DNA from: Planctomycetota bacterium
GTDB taxonomy: Bacteria; Planctomycetota; Phycisphaerae; Sedimentisphaerales; UBA12454
DNA length: 40,643 nt
Reading direction: 5' to 3'
Assembly: GCA_018828825.1 (NCBI GenBank)
Contig: JAHJUV010000035.1
Coordinates: 1-40,643, forward strand
The translations under genes and the position numbers were made by a program. Below are positions 34,280 through 40,643 of this stretch, one piece after another. A model generated the notes under the pieces. That model ran no database searches, was not told the origin of the DNA, and worked only from the letters and a program-made list of their open reading frames with translations. The stretch's first letter is position 1, and each line of letters opens with the position of its first letter.

Positions 34280-36112
34280 ATGAATATTTTAGGAATTTCA
34301 GCTTTCTATCATGACAGTGCCGCCGCCCTTGTTTGTGACGGTGAAATTATCGCCGCCGCCCAGGAGGAGCGTTTTACTCGCAAGAAGCACGACTATGATT
34401 TTCCCCAAAACGCAGTAACTTATTGTCTACAGGAAGGCGGCATCACCGCCGAACAGCTTGATTATGTGGTCTTTTATGAGAAGCCGCTGCTTAAATTCGA
34501 ACGGCTTCTCGAAACCTACCTGGGTTTTGCGCCGCTTGGTTTTGGCCAATTTCTGATTAGCATCCCCCTGTGGCTAAGGCAGAAACTGCATTTGCCGCGT
34601 GAAATGGATAAGGCACTCGAGCATAAATATAAAGGCCGCTATGTTTTTACCGAACACCACGAATCGCACGCCGCAAGCGCATTTTTCCCCTCGCCGTTCG
34701 AACAGGCAGCGATATTAACTCTTGACGGCGTAGGCGAATGGGATACTGCCAGCTTCGGTACCGGCAAAGGCAATAAAATTGAACTTACCCACGTGATACA
34801 TTTCCCCCATTCGCTTGGTCTGCTTTACTCGGCCTTTACTTATTTTGCCGGATTCAAGGTAAATTCCGGCGAGTACAAGCTGATGGGTCTTGCGCCGTAC
34901 GGTGAGCCGAGATATTATGACCTGATAAGGGAAAAACTAATCGACCTCAAGGACGACGGCTCGTTTCGCCTGGATATGTCCTACTTTCCATATTGCCATA
35001 AGACGCTGATGGTCAATAAAAAGTTTGAACAGCTTTTTGGGGGCCCTGCCCGCAGGCCGGAAGCACCCCTTACGCAGCGAGAAATGGATATTGCCGCATC
35101 CATTCAGATGGTTGCCGAAGAGGCGATGCTCAACGCCGCAAAGTATGTGCATCGTCAGACCGGAATGAAAAATCTTGTACTGGCAGGCGGTGTTGCACTT
35201 AACTGCGTCGGCAACGGCAAAATATTGCGTGAAGGACCTTTCGATAATATCTGGATTCAGCCGGCGGCAGGCGATGCAGGCGGTGCACTGGGTGCAGCAT
35301 TATTTGTGTGGTATCAACTGCTCGGCAATGAACGCAAGACAGACGGCATCGACAAACAGCACGCATCGCTGCTGGGTCCTTCCTACGATAACCAGCAGAT
35401 ATGCACTTACCTTGATTCCATCGGCGCTAAATATCACACGCTTGAAGACAGCCGGTTGTTCGACAATGTGGCGGACTTAATCAGCCAGGAAAAGGTTATC
35501 GGCTGGTTCCAGGGACGCACGGAATTCGGCCCGCGGGCGCTGGGCAATCGCAGCATCATCGGCGATGCCCGCAGCGAAAAAATGCAGACGGTAATGAACC
35601 TCAAAATCAAGTTCCGCGAGTCGTTCCGTCCATTTGCACCCTGTGTGCTGCGGGAGGATGTTGATAAATATTTCCAGATGCGTCCCGAAGAGGACAGCCC
35701 GTATATGCTGCTGGTCGCTGCTGTTTGTGATGACAAGCGTCTGGCTGTAAATACGCCGCCTGCGGCATTAAAAGGCCTGGATAAATTAAAGGTCAGGCGA
35801 AGTGTCGTACCTGCCATAACACATGTGGATTATTCCGCGAGGATTCAGACTATAGACAAACGGCGACATCCGAAGATGCATCAATTGCTGACAAAATTCA
35901 AGGAAAAGACCGGCTGCCCGGTCATCATCAATACAAGTTTCAACATACGCGGCGAGCCTATTGTCTGCACACCCGAACATGCATACCGATGCTTTATGGC
36001 AACGAATATGGATGTTCTTGTTATGGAAAACCAGGTGCTCTACAAGGAAGAACAACCACAGACGGCACAAAGCGAGATAGACCGGTACAAGGCAAAATTC
36101 CAGCTGGATTAA
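34280..36112 (+). CDS. Carbamoyltransferase (NodU/CmcH family)
   Basis: The 610-residue enzyme uses carbamoyl phosphate and ATP to carbamoylate a hydroxyl on a small molecule or glycan. The N-terminal Kae1-like domain shows ILGISAFYHDSAAALVCDGE, EEHHES-type metal-binding sequence (TEHHESHAASAFF) and LTLDGVGEW, with VLAGGVALNCVGNGKIL and AGDAGGALGAALF later. The C-terminal domain begins near GWFQGRTEFGPRALGNRSII. The ATG at 34280 gives the canonical MNILGISAFYHDS start, so the earlier in-frame ATG at 34235 is rejected. The gene leads a three-gene run with SxtJ and DUF5989 genes, an association seen repeatedly in Planctomycetes and Proteobacteria near exopolysaccharide or exosortase loci. The acceptor is unknown. 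Confidence 0.93.
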   Translation: MNILGISAFYHDSAAALVCDGEIIAAAQEERFTRKKHDYDFPQNAVTYCLQEGGITAEQLDYVVFYEKPLLKFERLLETYLGFAPLGFGQFLISIPLWLRQKLHLPREMDKALEHKYKGRYVFTEHHESHAASAFFPSPFEQAAILTLDGVGEWDTASFGTGKGNKIELTHVIHFPHSLGLLYSAFTYFAGFKVNSGEYKLMGLAPYGEPRYYDLIREKLIDLKDDGSFRLDMSYFPYCHKTLMVNKKFEQLFGGPARRPEAPLTQREMDIAASIQMVAEEAMLNAAKYVHRQTGMKNLVLAGGVALNCVGNGKILREGPFDNIWIQPAAGDAGGALGAALFVWYQLLGNERKTDGIDKQHASLLGPSYDNQQICTYLDSIGAKYHTLEDSRLFDNVADLISQEKVIGWFQGRTEFGPRALGNRSIIGDARSEKMQTVMNLKIKFRESFRPFAPCVLREDVDKYFQMRPEEDSPYMLLVAAVCDDKRLAVNTPPAALKGLDKLKVRRSVVPAITHVDYSARIQTIDKRRHPKMHQLLTKFKEKTGCPVIINTSFNIRGEPIVCTPEHAYRCFMATNMDVLVMENQVLYKEEQPQTAQSEIDRYKAKFQLD

Positions 36113-36129
36113 TTCAAAAGGGAAAGCTA

Positions 36130-36549
36130 ATGTCACTTGTGAAAATAAACTGGGACCCAAATCGAAAAGAGCTCGGCGATTTTGGAAAAATCGCTGTGGC
36201 GGCACTGGCCATCGTATCTTTGCTGCTTTATATAATTAAAGGGATTGCTGTTAAATGGGCTTTGATTATTTTTGCTGCCGGTGCGGTTATTTTTATTATA
36301 AGTCTAATTTCGCCAAAAGTAACCCGTCTTATTTATCTGGGCATGACGCTGGCTGCTGCGCCTATCGGCTATGCGGTCAGCTTTATTGTACTGGCTTTGT
36401 TTTATTTTCTGCTCATCACACCGATGGCACTTGCGTTCCGACTGGCAGGCCGCGACCCGCTTAATCGCCGGTTCGAACAGGATACGGATACTTACTGGAT
36501 TAAGCGTCATCCGCCCGACCGCCTCGACCGCTATTTCCATCAATTTTGA
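36130..36549 (+). CDS. SxtJ-family membrane protein
   Basis: The protein has 139 residues. It starts MSLVKINWDPNRKELGDFGK, followed by helices at about 20-40, 46-64 and 70-104, and ends with RFEQDTDTYWIKRHPPDRLDRYFHQF, a Trp/Arg-rich tail typical of the SxtJ family. SxtJ was named from the saxitoxin cluster; its biochemical function is unsettled, and it usually stands beside a carbamoyltransferase as it does here. The ATG at 36130 follows GGAAAG; other frames upstream are not used. It is placed 17 bases after the carbamoyltransferase gene and 18 bases before the DUF5989 gene, so the three form an operon. Confidence 0.88.
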   Translation: MSLVKINWDPNRKELGDFGKIAVAALAIVSLLLYIIKGIAVKWALIIFAAGAVIFIISLISPKVTRLIYLGMTLAAAPIGYAVSFIVLALFYFLLITPMALAFRLAGRDPLNRRFEQDTDTYWIKRHPPDRLDRYFHQF

Positions 36550-36567
36550 CAGGATTGGAGAAAATAA

Positions 36568-36777
36568 ATGTCCAATGACACTCAACAAAACAGAAACAAC
36601 GAATTTAATAAACTTGCACAGCAGCAGCGTCCCTCACTGGTGGCTGAATTCTGGTTTTTTATCAAACACAACAAGAAATGGTGGCTGTTGCCGATACTGA
36701 TTATACTGCTGCTTTTGGGGTTGCTTATACTGCTCGGTGGTACAGCAATAGCGCCGTTTATTTATCCACTTTTCTAA
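36568..36777 (+). CDS. DUF5989 small membrane protein
   Basis: The 69-residue protein has a hydrophilic N terminus (MSNDTQQNRNNEFNKLAQQQ), the motif EFWFFIKHNKKWWLLP and one helix of about 25 residues (LLLLGLLILLGGTAIAPFIY). This matches DUF5989, a frequent companion of carbamoyltransferase and SxtJ genes, with no known activity. GGAG is located ten bases before the ATG. It may act as a small membrane subunit of a carbamoylation complex. Its stop codon shares bases with the stop of the convergent TPR gene, so the two genes overlap tail to tail. Confidence 0.88.
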   Translation: MSNDTQQNRNNEFNKLAQQQRPSLVAEFWFFIKHNKKWWLLPILIILLLLGLLILLGGTAIAPFIYPLF

Positions 36778-39008
36778 TACTGTATAGCTTCCAGTACTTT
36801 ACGTATCTTGACGGAATTAGGGTCTATCCGTAAAGCGGCACGAAGCTCTTTTATCGCCTCATCCCTGTGTCCCTGTGTCTTCAAAAGAATACCCAGGTTG
36901 AGGTGTAGAACCGGATCATCCGGCAAGAAAAGTAATCCCTTGCGACATGTCTTCACTGCTTGGTCAAGCTTGCCCTGCTTGTACAGCAATGCTCCCAGAT
37001 TGCTGTACGCTTGTTTGTGTTCCGGCTGCAATTGTATCGCTTTAAAGTAATGTTCTATGGACTTATCTAACCTGCCCTGCATTTGATATGCCAATCCTAA
37101 ATGATAATGTGCATCGGCATAGGTAGGCATAATTCGTAGCGCCTCCAGATTATAGGCGATAGATTCATCAAGACGGCCCTGCTCGCCTGATAAAAGACCT
37201 AATTCGGCGTATGCCAAATGAGAATGTGGGAAATGAGCAGCCAAAAAGCGATACTGCTCAACTGCCGCCCAAGGATTTTTCAAATCTTCAGATAGTAATT
37301 TGCCATATTTCCAACGCAACCACCAGTCTGAACCGTCAATTTGAATCGCTCCGCTATACTCGGCAGCCGAGTTTTTAAGGGACTCAGGAGAAAGGTAAAT
37401 CTCAAGGGCCTTGAGCTTTTGCTCCATTCGACTAACCTGCTGCTTATTGTAAAGCCGGTTGGTGAACGGCGCTCTCTTTATATAGGCATTAAGAACATTA
37501 TAGGTAACGTTGTATCGGTCCCAATCGGTGTATGCTAAATGTCGCGCACATTCTGCCTCGGTGGACAATGGTCGTTCATCTGCTTTATGACCCCCACTCT
37601 TTTCTTCGACAAGAAGACGTGGGGGCTCCGGAAGTATCTTTTCGGCCTGCTCGAAAACTGTCTTGGCCAAAAGATAGTTGCCCTTGAAATTCAAATGTAC
37701 ATGCTCATAAAACAGCTCCTCACCGGCAATCCCATAAGGACTGTTCTCTTCAAACGCCTTGGCCGCATCGATCAGATAAACATCTTCCGCAACCCTGCCA
37801 TCAGCTACAGTGCGAATAATCTCGTTGATGCGACTATCAGCACGGAAGCGAAGTGTATCCAGCTGGCGTGCTTTAATATACCTGTCCTTGGCCTTGTCAT
37901 ATTCGGCCATAGCCCAATAACATCGGCCCAGACGAAATTGAAGGTCAGCGTAACAATCATCAATTTCGGCAGCGGCCAGATAGAGTTCCGCCGCCTCGGC
38001 ATAATCGCCGGCCTCTTCCCTGTCTATCCCCTGCCGGTAAATATCATCCCATTTTTTCTTTTCTGTTTCAGTCAAACTCTGCCGATGCAGGGAGGCAAAC
38101 GGCGGATTATCTTTCAAGTTACTGCCTACGGTACAGAAAATTATCTTTGCTCTACTTCTGCGAGCTATCTGGCTAATATCTTTAAGGTTTCTTTCAAAAT
38201 GCTGGTAAACCGTTTTCAGACGAGGGTCATCGGCTCGCACCTGCTTTCCCAGAAACATCTCCATTCCATGCCAAACTTGTGGGGTATCCTTCCGAGTGGC
38301 CGCTAATGCGAAACTCGTTATCAGTTGTCCCACTCTGGTGGTTTTAAGGGCAATTCCGAAACGAATGAGAGACAAATTCGAGGAAAGCGGTGCAAAGACA
38401 GTCCCTGCTCCATACGGACCGACAACTTCATTGTTGCCGAGATATACGACAAACAGGTCCGGCTCGTGCCTGGCGCAGTCCTTGGCTGCATCCAGAATCA
38501 CATGGGAATTTATAGCCGGCATCGCGATGGTAATAAGTTCAAAGTTCACTCCCGGATACTCCTGCTGTAACATTACCCGAAGAATTCGTCCAAAACCAAA
38601 TGCAGCGTCCGGAACACCCTGAGCAGCAGAAGCGCCCAGTACAAAAATTCGATAAGTATCGTCCGGCTTATCCGCAGGGAAAATGAACGGGTCAGCTGAC
38701 CTGGCGATGTTTCGCGGAAAGAACCGCCAGCCAAATTTAACATTGTCACAATAAGATACCCTGCCGTTCACTTCACACTTGATAGTAGCGGTGGTAGGGA
38801 AGCCGTAGCCGACTATACGAAGGGTAATCTCCAGCAGCAAAAACAGTAGAGCAGGAACAACAGTAATCGCAATAATGCGGAACAGCCAGAGACGCCAGCC
38901 GGTTATCGGCCTGCCTGCCGGCGAGTCTCCCCCGGCCTTACGCCGTTGGACGTCTCCTTTAGTATGTGATGGCAATTTTTTATTGCTTATGCTGCGTTTG
39001 GTATTCAT
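36774..39008 (-). CDS. SGNH-hydrolase-like protein with TPR repeats
   Basis: The 744-residue protein has one anchor helix (RIIAITVVPALLFLLLEITL, about 44-64). Next is an SGNH-type esterase domain (about 110-460) with block I FVLGASAAQG, the Asn block LFVVYLGNNEVVG and the His block YEHVHLNFKGN. TPR-like repeats occur inside (AGDYAEAAELYLAAAEID) and in a C-terminal array (about 590-740; AHYHLGLAYQMQGRLDKSIE and similar). SGNH proteins often remove or add acyl groups on surface glycans, while TPRs serve as docking sites. Its location against the carbamoyltransferase genes suggests a shared glycan- or polymer-modifying role. ATG at 39008 has AAGGGAC upstream. It could also function as a binding scaffold only. 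Confidence 0.85.
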   Translation of the reverse strand: MNTKRSISNKKLPSHTKGDVQRRKAGGDSPAGRPITGWRLWLFRIIAITVVPALLFLLLEITLRIVGYGFPTTATIKCEVNGRVSYCDNVKFGWRFFPRNIARSADPFIFPADKPDDTYRIFVLGASAAQGVPDAAFGFGRILRVMLQQEYPGVNFELITIAMPAINSHVILDAAKDCARHEPDLFVVYLGNNEVVGPYGAGTVFAPLSSNLSLIRFGIALKTTRVGQLITSFALAATRKDTPQVWHGMEMFLGKQVRADDPRLKTVYQHFERNLKDISQIARRSRAKIIFCTVGSNLKDNPPFASLHRQSLTETEKKKWDDIYRQGIDREEAGDYAEAAELYLAAAEIDDCYADLQFRLGRCYWAMAEYDKAKDRYIKARQLDTLRFRADSRINEIIRTVADGRVAEDVYLIDAAKAFEENSPYGIAGEELFYEHVHLNFKGNYLLAKTVFEQAEKILPEPPRLLVEEKSGGHKADERPLSTEAECARHLAYTDWDRYNVTYNVLNAYIKRAPFTNRLYNKQQVSRMEQKLKALEIYLSPESLKNSAAEYSGAIQIDGSDWWLRWKYGKLLSEDLKNPWAAVEQYRFLAAHFPHSHLAYAELGLLSGEQGRLDESIAYNLEALRIMPTYADAHYHLGLAYQMQGRLDKSIEHYFKAIQLQPEHKQAYSNLGALLYKQGKLDQAVKTCRKGLLFLPDDPVLHLNLGILLKTQGHRDEAIKELRAALRIDPNSVKIRKVLEAIQY

Positions 39009-39154
39009 TTATTTAGTCCCTTTTTTTAGGCATGCCACTTCCGCATTGGTCAGTGTGGAAAGCCAGACCTCTTTTTTCTCGAGTTGTTGCTTCCTTGATG
39101 TCTGCCAAAATTCTATCTTCTTTTCTTTTCAAACTCAACCTATTCTCTCCGTTT

Positions 39155-39436
39155 TTAAATATATTTGTGAAATTTGACCGCCGGATTGATCAAAATTGTC
39201 GCCGCTACCCCATCCTGCTTTTCAAACGCGATGGTCTGTTTTTTTGCTAACCGATCGCTCGTATCCCTAACAGTAACATAGGCAGTAACCTTACCGTACA
39301 TTGTTTCTGTATCAGAACTTTTCTGCATTTTACTATTCACCGCTTTAGCGCTTTCCTGGTAATTCCACACCGTACCGAAAAAAGCAATGCTCAATAACAC
39401 ACCCATATAACAACGTTTTGCAGTTTTCTGAAACAT
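39155..39436 (-). CDS. Small secreted protein of unknown function
   Basis: The 93-residue precursor has a signal peptide: MFQKTAKRCYMGVLLSIAFF followed by a probable cleavage site after ESAKA. The mature 60 or so residues (MYGKVTAYVTVRDTSDRLAK and onward to PAVKFHKYI) form a few strands and match nothing I know. The gene has a good ribosome site (GGAG nine bases before the ATG), which supports it being real. It stands alone between the TPR gene and the cysteine desulfurase gene on the same strand. Confidence 0.55.
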   Translation of the reverse strand: MFQKTAKRCYMGVLLSIAFFGTVWNYQESAKAVNSKMQKSSDTETMYGKVTAYVTVRDTSDRLAKKQTIAFEKQDGVAATILINPAVKFHKYI

Positions 39437-39533
39437 CTCTATTTCTCCTACAAGTCATCCTTGCCTTTCCTGCTTATCAACCACGAAACAGTTAATTACA
39501 AAGAAAAAAGAGACAGTATTGTTTTTTGCTATA

Positions 39534-40643
39534 TTATGAGTCTACAAACGGGCTCAGTTCCCGCAGGCGGTTGACAATCTGCGGCATTTTTTCAATCACA
39601 AAATCTATTTCTTCTTCGGTATTATATACGCTCAGGCTGAATCTTATGGAGCCGTGGGCGGCGGTGAACGGCACACCCATCGCCCGCATAACGTGGCTGG
39701 GTTCAAGAGAACCGCTGGTACAGGCAGAGCCGCTGCTGGCACAAATTCCGAACTGGTCGAGCAAAAGCAGAATTGCTTCGCCTTCGATAAACTCAAAACT
39801 GATATTTGTGGTATTCGGGAGACGATTTATTTTGTCGCCGTTGAGCATTGCGCCGGTACAGGTTTTGAGGATAGCATTTTCGAGCTTGTCGCGAAGTTTT
39901 TTAACTTTTGTGTTTTCCTCTCGTATTGATTTAGCGGCAAGTTCGGCTGCCTTGCCGAGTGCGACGATGCCGGCGACATTTTCAGTGCCTGCACGCCTGC
40001 TTTTTTCCTGATGGCCGCCGACGATAAAGGGAGAAATTCTTGTGCCCTTTTTAATATACAGAACGCCAACACCTTTTGGAGCGTGGAGCTTGTGGCCGGA
40101 GAGACTGAATAAATCGATATTGCTCTTATTGAGATTCAAGGGAATCTTTCCAACTGCCTGGATGGCATCGGTATGAAAAACAACGTCCTTTGCCTTGACG
40201 ATTTCGGCGATTTTATCTATCGGGAAAATGACGCCTGTTTCGTTGTTGGCGTACATAATGGAGACTATCGCAGTATCTTCATCAACTTCTGCCTTGAGTT
40301 CGTCGAGGTCGATTTGGCCATCTTTATTAACGCCAAGCTCAACAAGCCTGTAACCCTGATCTTCGAGATCTCTGCAGGTTGTAAGGACTGCGGGATGTTC
40401 GACGCGGGTTGTGATGATTTTTCTCTTTTCCGGCATAGCGGCAAGAACGCCTTTTATAGCGGCGTTATCGCTTTCGGTACCACAGCCTGTAAAGACGATT
40501 TCCGAACTGGCGCAGTCGAGCAGATTCGCAATTGATTCCCTGCTGCGAGTGATATGCTTTTCGACCTGGCCGCCAAAGGTGTGCATACTCGATGGATTGC
40601 CGTAAAGGTCCTTTAAAAAAGGCAACATCGCATCGAAAACTTC
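39534..40643 (-). CDS. NifS/IscS-type cysteine desulfurase, N terminus cut off by window end
   Basis: At least 369 residues are visible; the frame stays open through base 40643 (EVFDAMLPFLKDLYGNPSSM), and about 20 N-terminal residues of the class are missing. The PLP lysine is in SLSGHKLHAPKGVG and the substrate pocket in SGHK and HTDAIQ. The active cysteine is in CASSGSACTSGSLEPSHV. It releases sulfur from cysteine as enzyme-bound persulfide for iron-sulfur cluster or thiolation pathways. The NNETG and RAGTEN motifs are intact. The short active-site loop around SGSAC-TSGS fits the NifS/IscS class I group; which pathway it serves depends on neighbours outside the window. Confidence 0.9.
   Translation of the reverse strand, partial: EVFDAMLPFLKDLYGNPSSMHTFGGQVEKHITRSRESIANLLDCASSEIVFTGCGTESDNAAIKGVLAAMPEKRKIITTRVEHPAVLTTCRDLEDQGYRLVELGVNKDGQIDLDELKAEVDEDTAIVSIMYANNETGVIFPIDKIAEIVKAKDVVFHTDAIQAVGKIPLNLNKSNIDLFSLSGHKLHAPKGVGVLYIKKGTRISPFIVGGHQEKSRRAGTENVAGIVALGKAAELAAKSIREENTKVKKLRDKLENAILKTCTGAMLNGDKINRLPNTTNISFEFIEGEAILLLLDQFGICASSGSACTSGSLEPSHVMRAMGVPFTAAHGSIRFSLSVYNTEEEIDFVIEKMPQIVNRLRELSPFVDS

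Noticed and set aside
37539..38306. Open frame of 255 codons on the + strand
   Set aside because: It is antisense to the well-supported SGNH/TPR gene and shows no family features.

Overview
The window most resembles a chromosomal segment from a Planctomycetota bacterium, probably of the Phycisphaerae type. This is inference from gene content: a PEP-CTERM protein, a carbamoyltransferase/SxtJ/DUF5989 membrane module, large hybrid sensor kinases, a signal peptidase I carrying big insertions, and a ribosomal RNA operon that has 23S and 5S but no 16S. No taxonomic search could be run.

Layout. 1-4755 (+): tripartite efflux operon (TolC-like outer membrane protein cut by the window edge, HlyD/MacA-like adaptor, MacB-type ATPase and permease). 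4756-8150: accessory stretch with an ArfB-like release factor, two membrane proteins of unknown function, foldback repeats, an IS200-type element and two broken 5S rRNA copies. 8113-12367 (-): rRNA operon with promoter, boxA-like leader, tRNA-Ile(GAT), tRNA-Ala(TGC), 23S rRNA with an insertion of about 200 bp, 5S rRNA and an intrinsic terminator. 12601-14449 (+): AT-rich island with an orphan membrane protein and a putative PD-(D/E)XK/DUF5655-like protein. 14615-19264 (-): PEP-CTERM protein, RRM protein, NrnA, a RAYT-like transposase, an orphan lipoprotein- or membrane-type gene and RibF, with two different direct repeats around the transposase and the orphan gene. 19386-22085: isolated LeuA regulatory domain (+), an anti-sigma ATPase/STAS pair (-) and Rrf2 regulator plus MazG-like hydrolase (+). 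22397-25248 (-): sodium symporter and a degenerate amidohydrolase. 25490-26983 (+): signal peptidase I. 26993-32855 (-): signalling cluster of YfiR, CHASE8/PAS histidine kinase, two single-domain response regulators and a hybrid kinase. 33266-34067: gene remnants. 34280-39008: carbamoyltransferase, SxtJ and DUF5989 genes facing a TPR/SGNH-hydrolase gene. 39155-40643 (-): small secreted protein and a NifS-type cysteine desulfurase that runs off the window.

The strongest unexplained signal is a set of short mobile-looking repeats. A 16-bp palindrome (TCCCGAT-NN-ATCGGGA type) occurs six times: in the 23S insertion, in both broken 5S copies, inside a MITE-like element, at the stop codon of the anti-sigma gene and in front of the LeuA-domain gene. 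A second family uses terminal CCGCACCT/AGGTGCGG arms and appears between 23S and 5S, around the 23S insertion, and downstream of the symporter gene. Two HUH-type transposase genes (IS200 TnpA and RAYT) lie in the same window, but nothing here proves that they mobilise these repeats.
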